This document shows positions 7,235-13,217 of a DNA stretch of 18,892 bases, piece by piece; position 1 is the stretch's first letter; each line of letters starts with the position of its first letter. Below the pieces are notes generated by a model. The model worked only from the letters and a program-made list of their open reading frames with translations, searched no databases and was not told the DNA's origin. Source of the stretch: an uncultured Eubacteriales bacterium (GTDB taxonomy: Bacteria > Bacillota > Clostridia > Oscillospirales > Acutalibacteraceae); assembly GCA_948823415.1 (NCBI GenBank), contig CAQKRU010000015.1, positions 1 to 18,892 on the forward strand. Direction: 5' to 3'. A program made the translations under genes and the position numbers.

Positions 7235-8140
7235 ATGAAAAAACCGAAAAATTTGAAAAAAATAATCTTCGTTTTGAGCGCGGCGATTTTTGTCGTCTCG
7301 CTGGGGATCATCGTCAACCTGTGCTTTATCGAGCCCTACCTAAACGCGTCCACGATGAAGGAGATCGAGGATGTTTACTATAAGGAGGCGGATTCGGAGG
7401 AAGAGACGGGGAATCTGGCGGCGTTGATGGCTATAAACAGCGACATAAAGGGCTGGATAAAAATCAAAGGGACGCCGATAAATTATCCGGTGCTGCAGTC
7501 CGGCCCGGGCGACCCGATCTACTATCTGCACCGCAACTACAAAAGGGAGAAAACCAGCTTTGGCAGCGTTTTCCTGGACTCTCAGTGCGACATAGAGAGC
7601 CCGTCGAAAAACCTGATTTTGTACGGCCACAACATGCGAGACGGCAGTATGTTCGGGCATTTGCTCAGGTACGACGACTTGAATTTCTATAAGGAGCGCC
7701 CCACCATAACGTTTAACACCTTGGCGAAGCGCTCGGAGTGGAAGATCATCTCGGTCTTCAAGACCAACACGCTCGAGTCGCAGGGCAAGCTGTTCGACTA
7801 CCTAAAGATCGACTTTGCGAGCGATAAGGAGTTCCTCGACTTCGTCTATGACGTGAAAGTGCGATCAATTGTGGACACGCCCGTGGACATCGGCAAAAAC
7901 GACAGACTCATAACGCTCTCAACGTGTTCCAGCGAGCTGAAGGACTTTAGAACAGTCGTGGTTGCAAGAGAAGTCCGAGAAGGAGAGTCGCCAAAAGTGG
8001 ACGTGGAAAAGGCGAAGATAAGAGGAAACCCGCTAATGCCCAAAGGTTACTACTCGAAATACGGCGGCAAAGCGCCAAAAGTAAATGGATTTGATAAAGA
8101 TCGGGCCGAAGGGAATTTACCCTGGTACGTTGAGCAATAA
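7235..8140 (+). CDS. Class B sortase
   Basis: A membrane-anchored transpeptidase that links secreted proteins to the wall. 301 residues: a short basic N-terminus and one TM helix (about 9-31), then the sortase beta barrel. The catalytic triad is visible: His132 in L-Y-G-H-N-M, Cys231 in T-L-S-T-C, and Arg239 in F-R-T-V-V-V. The W-I-K-I-K-G-T-P-I-N-Y-P-V-L block (74-87) and the N-terminal insert are typical of class B. About 50 Lys/Gly-rich residues trail the catalytic core (251-301), longer than usual. It starts at ATG 7235 with AAAAGAGGGG before it, 14 bases after thiI, so it is probably translated from the same message although functionally unrelated. No LPxTG- or NPQTN-like protein is recognisable in this window, so its substrates lie elsewhere. 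Confidence 0.93.
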   Translation: MKKPKNLKKIIFVLSAAIFVVSLGIIVNLCFIEPYLNASTMKEIEDVYYKEADSEEETGNLAALMAINSDIKGWIKIKGTPINYPVLQSGPGDPIYYLHRNYKREKTSFGSVFLDSQCDIESPSKNLILYGHNMRDGSMFGHLLRYDDLNFYKERPTITFNTLAKRSEWKIISVFKTNTLESQGKLFDYLKIDFASDKEFLDFVYDVKVRSIVDTPVDIGKNDRLITLSTCSSELKDFRTVVVAREVREGESPKVDVEKAKIRGNPLMPKGYYSKYGGKAPKVNGFDKDRAEGNLPWYVEQ

Positions 8141-8152
8141 TCAATAAAAAAT

Positions 8153-8179
8153 CCCCCGGGAGGACCGACCTCTCGGGGG
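8153..8179. terminator. Bidirectional terminator between sortase and membrane protein gene
   Basis: CCCCCGGGAGG (8153-8163) pairs with CCTCTCGGGGG (8169-8179) around a 5-base loop, with one G-U. On the minus strand it is followed by ATTTTTTATTG, a strong T-tract; on the plus strand only by TTTACAATTT. Confidence 0.85.
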
Positions 8180-8202
8180 TTTACAATTTATCTACTTAAC
8201 GA

Positions 8203-8511
8203 TTATTTTTCACTTTCCGCAACACTTTTTTCTTTATTAGAAATTACAACGGGCGAATTGCTCTTCTTGTACCGAAACAAAGTCAAAACCACGTAAATAC
8301 CGAAGATCAAGCAACCAGCGTTGTGCAGTAAAGACATGCCCTTAAAATTTGGCCAAATCTCGGTCACGATAAAGTCGATGAGCGTGTAGAATCCTTCAAA
8401 CAAGAAGAAAAATGCCAAAGAGCGATACATCGGGAATCCGCGAAGCTCAGCCTTAAAGAAAATAGTGGTGATGGCAAGAAAAAGTATGGATAAAGCAATG
8501 GCAACCCACAT
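8203..8511 (-). CDS. Small three-TM membrane protein, unknown function
   Basis: 102 residues with three hydrophobic segments (about 1-20, 30-50 and 58-78 from this start) and a charged Lys/Glu/Ser-rich cytoplasmic-like tail. No family recognised. The start was moved from an in-frame ATG at 8538 to ATG 8511. A near-perfect AAAGGAGG (8520-8527) lies 8 bases upstream, and the promoter -10 overlaps the 8538 codon, so transcription would begin downstream of it. The gene is monocistronic, convergent with the sortase operon, and shares the bidirectional terminator. It lies just downstream of the YabE-like wall protein gene on the same strand, but its own consensus promoter shows it can be expressed alone. 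Confidence 0.8.
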   Translation of the reverse strand: MWVAIALSILFLAITTIFFKAELRGFPMYRSLAFFFLFEGFYTLIDFIVTEIWPNFKGMSLLHNAGCLIFGIYVVLTLFRYKKSNSPVVISNKEKSVAESEK

Positions 8512-8537
8512 ATCACGCGCCTCCTTTGCCTGCCCCA

Positions 8538-8566
8538 ATTATACAAAAATTAGCCGGCGTAGTCAA
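8538..8566 (-). promoter_or_regulatory. Sigma-A promoter of the three-TM protein gene
   Basis: On the minus strand TTGACT (8561-8566) and TATAAT (8538-8543) have a 17-base spacer. The predicted transcript start is about 20 bases before ATG 8511, just ahead of the ribosome binding site, and this fixes the start codon choice. Confidence 0.85.
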
Positions 8567-8602
8567 ACAGAAAGGGATAACAAAATTATTGCAAAATCGA
8601 AG

Positions 8603-9826
8603 CTAATCCGCCAAAACATAAACCTTACAATTTTTAACGCCCCATCGGCGGCATTCCGCCAGAGTATTCAAGTAAACATCGACCAAAGTACGGCCACTCA
8701 TCAAAGCACCACCGGTGTCGGCGGCAACGCAAATGCCATATCCAGGGACGAAAAGCCTAGTGCCATAAGGAATTTTTCTTCGGTCAACTGCAACGCGCCC
8801 CACAGCAACCGGCAAACCAGTCGAAGTCCGTGAGCCGCCCTCGCAGGCAGTGTAAGCCGTCACACGGCCGGTAAGCGTTTTGCTATAATGATGAACATTC
8901 CCGTTCTCATCGACAATGGTGCCGTTCTCCTCAGAGATAGAAACCCGACCAGCCCGATGCTTGGCAGTAGGCTTAGTGCCAACGATTTTAACTTGATTAA
9001 CCGGTGCCTTCAAGATATTCTCAGCCAAAACCTCAACCTGAGATGGCTTTCCATCGATATATTTGATCCGCTTAGTAACGTCCTTTTCACCGTTAGCGCC
9101 AGCAACCTCAATCTTAAACTCACCACGGCTCAAAGAATCGGACTTTTTAACCTCAGTAGCAAAAGGAATCGGCTCTCTTTCGGTAACTTCCTTAACCTCA
9201 ACGCGATTAACAGTAATACTCAAGCCATCTTCAATAGCTTTATCCAAAGGCTCGCTCACAATGTCGTCCGGCGAGGTGGAAATTTTCAAAAACCTCAGAG
9301 CCTCAGCAACAGTGCCCTCAGGCACAGAAACCGCACGATTCTCACCATCAACAACAATATTTATAGGAATAAGCCGCGAAATCACAATCTTCATGCCATC
9401 CGCAAGAGGTTCATCCGTAGGAACAGAAACATGAAAGCCGTCGCCAGCAGGAATATTATGCAAAGCGATCAAATCAGCAACAGTGCCGTCATTAACCTCA
9501 TAAGAGTGCCATTCGCCGTCAAAAAACACGTCAACAGTAAAAGCACGCTTAATCACGATCTCAAACTGGTTGTTAGCCAGATCAGTCCGGATAACCTTAT
9601 CCTTTTCGTTATCAACAAGTATGCCAGCTTGCCGCAAAACAGCGCCAGTCTCATTATGCAAAGTGCGAAACTTAGTAACATCCGCGCCATCAGTAATCGT
9701 GACGTCATTGCTCATGCCAAAAACCGCAGCAGAAGAGCCAGCTCCCAAAACAACAATCAAAATTAAAGACACAAACCGCTTGACTTGCTTGTTCGATAGA
9801 CTTTTAAACTTGGTAATCAAAGACAT
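8603..9826 (-). CDS. YabE-like cell-wall protein: DUF348 x3, G5 and 3D domains
   Basis: 407 residues from ATG 9826. A TM/signal anchor lies at 17-38. Three ubiquitin-like DUF348 repeats follow (about 41-95, 96-150, 152-208), then a G5 domain (about 208-285) and a C-terminal 3D domain (318-405). The 3D domain keeps its three conserved aspartates: Asp348 (V-A-V-D-R-R-K-I-P-Y-G-T), Asp370 (A-A-D-T-G-G) and Asp383 (L-V-D-V-Y). This architecture matches YabE/Rpf-like wall hydrolases; the 3D domain resembles the MltA lytic transglycosylase active-site barrel, so peptidoglycan cleavage is the likely role. Start: GGAGG ends only 2 bases before ATG 9826, but 8 before an in-frame TTG at 9820, so TTG may be the true initiator. 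An ATG at 9871 lacks a ribosome binding site. It has its own promoter and a ~75-base leader. Confidence 0.92.
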   Translation of the reverse strand: MSLITKFKSLSNKQVKRFVSLILIVVLGAGSSAAVFGMSNDVTITDGADVTKFRTLHNETGAVLRQAGILVDNEKDKVIRTDLANNQFEIVIKRAFTVDVFFDGEWHSYEVNDGTVADLIALHNIPAGDGFHVSVPTDEPLADGMKIVISRLIPINIVVDGENRAVSVPEGTVAEALRFLKISTSPDDIVSEPLDKAIEDGLSITVNRVEVKEVTEREPIPFATEVKKSDSLSRGEFKIEVAGANGEKDVTKRIKYIDGKPSQVEVLAENILKAPVNQVKIVGTKPTAKHRAGRVSISEENGTIVDENGNVHHYSKTLTGRVTAYTACEGGSRTSTGLPVAVGRVAVDRRKIPYGTRLFVPGYGICVAADTGGALMSGRTLVDVYLNTLAECRRWGVKNCKVYVLAD

Positions 9827-9837
9827 TCCTCCGTTTC

Positions 9838-9856
9838 GTAACCAATGTGTAACCAA
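9838..9856. repeat. Direct repeat GTAACCAA in the leader of the YabE-like gene
   Basis: GTAACCAA occurs at 9838-9845 and 9849-9856, exactly 11 bases apart (one helical turn), directly upstream of the ribosome binding site. It may be a regulator site or an RNA element; this is inference. Confidence 0.5.
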
Positions 9857-9907
9857 AAACACAGAGGCCATGGTAAGCGTAAGTTTAAATAAAATCTAAC
9901 GAAATTA

Positions 9908-9937
9908 ATTATAAAGAAGCGCGGTTATGAATGTCAA
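9908..9937 (-). promoter_or_regulatory. Sigma-A promoter of the YabE-like gene
   Basis: On the minus strand consensus TTGACA (9932-9937) and consensus TATAAT (9908-9913) are separated by 18 bases. This implies a leader of about 75 bases before the start codon. Confidence 0.85.
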
Positions 9938-10281
9938 ACGATTAAAATTCGAGTTTTTGTATACTTTTAACAAATAAGATCCAATAAACCAAAAGAATAA
10001 ACGCCTAAAAATCGCTAACAAGAGCAATTTATGTAAATTAATGGAAAATCATTTGTGCAAATAGCAGAAATTTACTAGTTACAAAAAAGTAACAATTAAT
10101 TACACAAAATTAATATTTGAAATAAAAACAAAGGTAGCAATTTTTCCCTTAATAACAAGGATTAAACGTATTTTTAAAATATATTAACATTGATAATAAG
10201 CTAAAGATGAAAAATATCTTTTTTGTAACACTTTTGTTTTAACTTTAAATTTACTCCTTATAATTTGCGTTTGAAAAATAA
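9938..10281. other. AT-rich intergenic region without recognisable gene
   Basis: About 340 bases, mostly A and T, with stops in every frame. It includes a small GTTAC-A6-GTAAC inverted repeat (10078-10093) and an AAAGAT/ATCTTT inverted repeat near 10204-10222. I see no RNA gene or convincing ORF. Confidence 0.6.
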
Positions 10282-10313
10282 AAAAAGCCCGCACGAAATT
10301 CGTGCAGACTTTT
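10282..10313 (-). terminator. Intrinsic terminator of the orphan secreted-protein gene
   Basis: On the minus strand AAAAGTCTGCACG pairs with CGTGCGGGCTTTT (two G-U pairs) around AATTT, followed by more T. It is almost identical to the rpsI terminator at 10978-11009. Confidence 0.85.
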
Positions 10314-10360
10314 AATAAATCTGGCAAAATACAGCAGTTTTATCTTTTGAAGAACAGAGG
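10282..10360 (-). repeat. Displaced copy of the rpsI 3' end plus terminator
   Basis: Read on the minus strand this 79-base block aligns without gaps to 10978-11056, which is the end of rpsI with its terminator; my hand count is about 63 of 79 identical. It retains the last rpsI-like codons (P-L-F-F-K-R then TAA at 10340-10342, versus P-Q-F-S-K-R in rpsI) and a complete terminator hairpin. It now serves as terminator of the secreted-protein gene at 10415. Confidence 0.85.
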
Positions 10361-10414
10361 TGAGGTGTACAACAAGGTAATTTTTAAGTTATTGTTATAG
10401 GTAAAATATTAATT

Positions 10415-10843
10415 TTAACAGATGAAACTAGGGGAACTATCACAATCATCGTATCTCAAGCAATCGTCTGCATTAGCCATAAGATAATAAATTAGTTTAT
10501 AATATTCATCGTATATTGTTTTGTTTTCGGCTTTAAAATTATCAGGATGAGATACCGCTAAAATTTTTTTTATTAATTTTTTTAAATCATATTCTTTTTC
10601 GGCGTTGAACTCATCAAAACAGGTAAGTCCATTAGAAAAAAGCCCATTAATTTGTCTATATTTTAATTCATCCATTTTATTTTTTGATTTAGAGCTTGCA
10701 TAATTAAGAACATTTAAACCTTTTTTTAGAATTCTTTTCAAGCAGTGAGCTTTGTGCGTAAGATCACCTCTATATGCAAAACAAGTCACACCGCCACCCA
10801 GAGTCAAAGCTAACACTAACAAACTTGACAATAATTTTTTCAC
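10415..10843 (-). CDS. Small secreted protein with a J-domain-like HPD motif
   Basis: 142 residues starting at GTG 10843, with AAAGGAGG 7 bases upstream. A signal peptide covers 1-23 (M-K-K-L-L-S-S start, hydrophobic core, cleavage after C-F-A; no lipobox). The mature part is Lys-rich. At 85-124 a basic helix, H-P-D (99-101) and a second amphipathic helix (I-Y-D-E-Y-Y-K-L-I-Y-Y-L) follow the helix II - HPD - helix III order of DnaJ J-domains. Cys34, Cys75, Cys128, Cys134 and the terminal Cys142 could form disulfides outside the cell. It has its own promoter and uses the displaced rpsI terminator. The gene is much richer in A+T than its ribosomal neighbours and sits between two copies of the rpsI tail, suggesting acquisition. 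Function unknown; the J-domain resemblance is only a motif-level match. Confidence 0.8.
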   Translation of the reverse strand: MKKLLSSLLVLALTLGGGVTCFAYRGDLTHKAHCLKRILKKGLNVLNYASSKSKNKMDELKYRQINGLFSNGLTCFDEFNAEKEYDLKKLIKKILAVSHPDNFKAENKTIYDEYYKLIYYLMANADDCLRYDDCDSSPSFIC

Positions 10844-10872
10844 AAAAATTCCTCCTTTTTTTATTTGTTATT

Positions 10873-10901
10873 ATCATACCATATTTGTGAAATAAAAACA
10901 A
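10873..10901 (-). promoter_or_regulatory. Promoter of the orphan secreted-protein gene
   Basis: On the minus strand TTGTTT (10896-10901) and TATGAT (10873-10878) have a 17-base spacer, about 30 bases before GTG 10843. Confidence 0.65.
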
Positions 10902-10977
10902 CCCCCTCGCAATAATTTTGTATAACATAGCAATAAAATCTAAACTTAAAATTAATTTTTGTGATATACCAACAAAT

Positions 10978-11009
10978 AAAAAGCCCACACGAAATTCGTG
11001 CAGACTTTT
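10978..11009 (-). terminator. Intrinsic terminator of rplM-rpsI
   Basis: On the minus strand AAAAGTCTGCACG pairs with CGTGTGGGCTTTT (three G-U pairs) around AATTT, followed by T5. It begins about 27 bases after the rpsI stop. Confidence 0.85.
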
Positions 11010-11056
11010 GATAAAACCGGTAAAAACGTGAAATCTTATCTCTTCGAGAACTGAGG
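10978..11056 (-). repeat. rpsI 3' end plus terminator, native copy
   Basis: This is the partner of the 79-base repeat at 10282-10360. It covers the last six rpsI codons, the stop and the terminator. The two copies bracket 621 bases containing only the secreted-protein gene and its promoter. Confidence 0.85.
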
Positions 11057-11437
11057 AGCGCGACGGGCGGCCTTAAGACCGTATTTTTTACGCTCTTTCA
11101 TTCTAGGATCACGCGTCAGGAAGCCGGCTTTTTTAAGCAAAGGCCGAAAATCCTCACCGTCGTGCTGAAGCAGAGCGCGGGAAATCCCGTGACGAATGGC
11201 TCCAGCCTGACCAGTAACGCCGCCACCAGCAACTCTGCAGATAATATCGAAATTTCCGTCAGTCTTAGTCAAAACCAAAGGTTGCCGAACAAGCAACTTC
11301 AAAGTCTCGAGGCCAAAATAGTCGTCAATAGGCCGGTCGTTAATAATAATCTTGCCAGATCCCTTATAGACGCGGACTCTAGCGACAGAACTCTTTCTTC
11401 TTCCCGTGCCATAGAGGTAAGCAACTTCGTTGTACAT
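11036..11437 (-). CDS. rpsI: 30S ribosomal protein S9
   Basis: 133 residues, the usual length. It has the S9 signature G-T-G-R-R-K-S-S-V-A-R-V near the N-terminus, the G-G-G-V-T-G-Q-A-G-A-I-R-H-G block (about 71-84), and the invariant C-terminal P-Q-F-S-K-R tail that reaches the ribosomal P site. Start ATG 11437 has AAAGGAG (11449-11455) upstream. It lies 18 bases after rplM, the standard bacterial rplM-rpsI operon. Its 3' end is duplicated downstream at 10282-10360. Confidence 0.98.
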   Translation of the reverse strand: MYNEVAYLYGTGRRKSSVARVRVYKGSGKIIINDRPIDDYFGLETLKLLVRQPLVLTKTDGNFDIICRVAGGGVTGQAGAIRHGISRALLQHDGEDFRPLLKKAGFLTRDPRMKERKKYGLKAARRAPQFSKR

Positions 11438-11455
11438 ATATAAAAGGCTCCTTTC

Positions 11456-11884
11456 TTACGCGTTAAAAACTTCGGGCATCTGAGCAGAGTGGGAATGTTC
11501 CGCACCGGCAAAAACGCGAAGTCTCGTCAAAGCTTTGCGACCAATAGTAGTGTCAGGCAGCATGCCCTTAACAGCCAAAGTCATGGCGAATTCGGGGTGC
11601 TCAGCCATAATTTTGTCATATCGAGTAGCCCTCAAGTGGCCGATATAACCGGTGTGACGGTAATGATGCTTTTGAGTTAGTTTGTTGCCCGTCAAAACGG
11701 CGTCTTTGCAATTAATGACGATAACATGGTCGCCACAATCGACGTGAGGGGCAAAAGAAGGCTTGTGCTTCCCGCGCAGAAGGATAGCAGCCTGAACAGC
11801 AACGCGACCAAGCGGCTTGCCAGCGGCATCGATGACAAACCATTTACGAGAAACTTTGTGAAGTTTCGGCATAAAAGTTGACAT
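11456..11884 (-). CDS. rplM: 50S ribosomal protein L13
   Basis: 142 residues, the normal length. Recognised from W-F-V-I-D-A-A-G-K-P-L-G-R (15-27), L-L-R-G-K-H-K-P-S-F-A-P, the D-H-V-I-V-I-N segment, and the family motif A-V-K-G-M-L-P (104-110). It is an early assembly protein of the large subunit. Start ATG 11884 has GGAGG 7 bases upstream. First gene of the rplM-rpsI operon, driven by the consensus promoter at 11926-11954. The leader is only about 35-45 bases, too short for an L13-type autoregulatory leader structure. Confidence 0.98.
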   Translation of the reverse strand: MSTFMPKLHKVSRKWFVIDAAGKPLGRVAVQAAILLRGKHKPSFAPHVDCGDHVIVINCKDAVLTGNKLTQKHHYRHTGYIGHLRATRYDKIMAEHPEFAMTLAVKGMLPDTTIGRKALTRLRVFAGAEHSHSAQMPEVFNA

Positions 11885-11925
11885 TTATATTCCTCCAAAA
11901 ACAAATAAAATAGATGAATAAATAG

Positions 11926-11954
11926 ATTTTACACCATTTAACGAGCGGTGTCAA
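11926..11954 (-). promoter_or_regulatory. Sigma-A promoter of rplM-rpsI
   Basis: On the minus strand TTGACA (11949-11954) and TAAAAT (11926-11931) have a 17-base spacer. Confidence 0.88.
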
Positions 11955-12243
11955 GCATAATTTTTCAACATTTTAACTTAAGGGATAAAAACTTTAATTT
12001 TTGCGATTTTACGAAGAAAAGCTCCAAATATCTTGATCGCCATTCACAAAAAAGGAGGTGCAAGAATTTTTCCCGCGCAGAAAAAGCTAAATCAAAAGAC
12101 AATTAAAAATGCAAGAATGGAGGGCGATCACAGCAAATTAAATTTCTAAAACAGAAAAATAAACAAAAAGCCAACAGAGAATTTATTGAAATTTAAACAA
12201 ATGGGAGTTTTTTCGAATTCTTGTAGATTTTTTGAAATCAGTG
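11955..12243. other. Intergenic region with inverted repeat and a possible 27-residue ORF
   Basis: About 290 bases without a standard gene. TGATCGCCATTC (12034-12045) pairs with GAATGGAGGGCGATCA (12115-12130) with a 4-base bulge. Inside lies AAAGGAGGTG (12051-12060), a full anti-16S match, then an open frame from ATT 12066 to TAA 12149 (27 codons, basic). An ATT start is rare, so I do not call it a gene. Confidence 0.35.
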
Positions 12244-12252
12244 TGCTAAAAT
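12244..12252 (+). promoter_or_regulatory. Extended -10 promoter of the repeat-bearing secreted protein
   Basis: TGC-TAAAAT (12244-12252) is an extended -10 element. No strong -35 lies at the usual distance. It is about 50 bases upstream of ATG 12304. Confidence 0.55.
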
Positions 12253-12303
12253 GGGGAAAATGAAGCATAGAAGCGACAAAATAAACGAAGGAGATTTTAT
12301 TCT

Positions 12304-13071
12304 ATGAAAAGATTCGTATCATCGTTTTTAGCAGTGACATTGTGTTTAACCCCAGTGTTAATGGTCAATGCTGGTGCTATCAGCAAGGAGCAAATAAGAG
12401 ATAATGCAGAGAAAGCCTGGAACAACACAAAATATGGCGCAGGTAGGGCAAAAAACGCGACAAAAGCCTTCTTTAAAGATTCTTTATGGAATAGCAAAGC
12501 AATGAATGCTACGGGAGCTTTCTTTAAAGATTATTTGTGGAATAGCAGGGCAATGAATTGCACAAAGTATTACGGTAGTAAAATTAAAAAGGCTATAGAG
12601 GGTGACCTTTCAGCAACACCTATTCCAAGGCCAACGTCAACTCCAGTGCCAACACAAACAGCAAAAAAAGACAATACGTTAAAAATCAATGAGGACGACC
12701 TAAGTGTAAAGTACTTTTTTGTAGAGGGAATTGGTAGGTCACAGAAAAAATGTTGTGATCAAGACGAAGCTGCCAACCGTTCAAATAGCACGCATGTCTC
12801 TGAATGTTGTAGTACTCTTGATGCATTGTTGGATTGGTTTGCAGAACTTCAAAAGAAGTACCCAGATCAAACAAACCCATTTTGGGAAGGCTTACTCAAA
12901 GAAAGAAATAAACAGCGTCTGGCCACATCAACACCTACGCCAACCCCAACACCAGAAGTTACGTTAACACCAGTGCCAACTCCGACTCTAGAATGGACAC
13001 CAATCCCAGAAGTAACACCAGAATCAACTCCTGAGGTGGTACAAGTAGCGCAAATCAAAGGCGAGCTTTAA
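12304..13071 (+). CDS. Secreted repeat protein with Thr/Pro-rich linkers, unknown function
   Basis: 255 residues, no family recognised. A signal peptide covers 1-23 (cleavage after V-N-A). Residues 51-67 and 68-84 are a 17-residue tandem repeat, NATKAFFKDSLWNSKAM then NATGAFFKDYLWNSRAM, with degenerate half-copies before (N-N-T-K-Y-G at 40-45) and after (N-C-T-K-Y-Y at 85-90). A short Thr/Pro stretch (104-119) leads to a middle domain (125-205) with two adjacent Cys pairs (150-151, 168-169) and Trp178 and Trp194. The C-terminus (208-246) is a T-P-x-P repeat region of the kind that spans cell walls. There is no LPxTG motif, so it is not an obvious sortase substrate. Start ATG 12304 has GAAGGAG about 10 bases upstream. 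The gene stands alone with its own promoter and terminator. Confidence 0.85.
   Translation: MKRFVSSFLAVTLCLTPVLMVNAGAISKEQIRDNAEKAWNNTKYGAGRAKNATKAFFKDSLWNSKAMNATGAFFKDYLWNSRAMNCTKYYGSKIKKAIEGDLSATPIPRPTSTPVPTQTAKKDNTLKINEDDLSVKYFFVEGIGRSQKKCCDQDEAANRSNSTHVSECCSTLDALLDWFAELQKKYPDQTNPFWEGLLKERNKQRLATSTPTPTPTPEVTLTPVPTPTLEWTPIPEVTPESTPEVVQVAQIKGEL
12454..12555 (+). repeat. Tandem 51-bp coding repeat
   Basis: Two adjacent 51-bp units (12454-12504 and 12505-12555) encode the NAT-x-AFFKD-x-LWNS-x-AM repeat of the secreted protein. Most differences are at third positions. Confidence 0.8.
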
Positions 13072-13119
13072 TTGTGATAGATCTGTAAGTAAGCATTAAA
13101 GCGTAATTCTTTGCTTCAT

Positions 13120-13160
13120 AAAACGCGCGAACCGTGATTGGTTCGCGCGTTTTGCTATTT
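13120..13160. terminator. Terminator after the repeat-bearing secreted protein
   Basis: AAAACGCGCGAACC (13120-13133) pairs perfectly over 14 bp with GGTTCGCGCGTTTT (13140-13153) around a 6-base loop, followed by GCTATTTTT. Its 3' part overlaps the ychF -35 element. Confidence 0.9.
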
Positions 13161-13180
13161 TTACAGGTCTGTGATATAAT
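13152..13180 (+). promoter_or_regulatory. Sigma-A promoter of ychF
   Basis: TTGCTA (13152-13157) and TATAAT (13175-13180) have a 17-base spacer, with TGA before the -10 making it an extended element. The predicted transcript starts about 30 bases before GTG 13218. Confidence 0.75.
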
Positions 13181-13217
13181 TGAAATAAGTAAAAATGGCG
13201 GAAAAGAGGGCAAAAGA

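Noticed and set aside
8888..9766. Open plus-strand frame of 292 codons opposite the YabE-like gene
   Set aside because: It lies wholly antisense to a gene with clear domains and its own promoter. The translation is low-complexity, rich in Asn/Arg/Ser, and has no ribosome binding site.
11885..11925. L13 autoregulatory leader RNA
   Set aside because: The promoter at 11926-11954 leaves only about 35-45 leader bases, with no stem-loop large enough.
13134..13217. Upstream extension of the ychF frame
   Set aside because: It would translate a terminator stem and the promoter, and the YchF family begins at GTG 13218.
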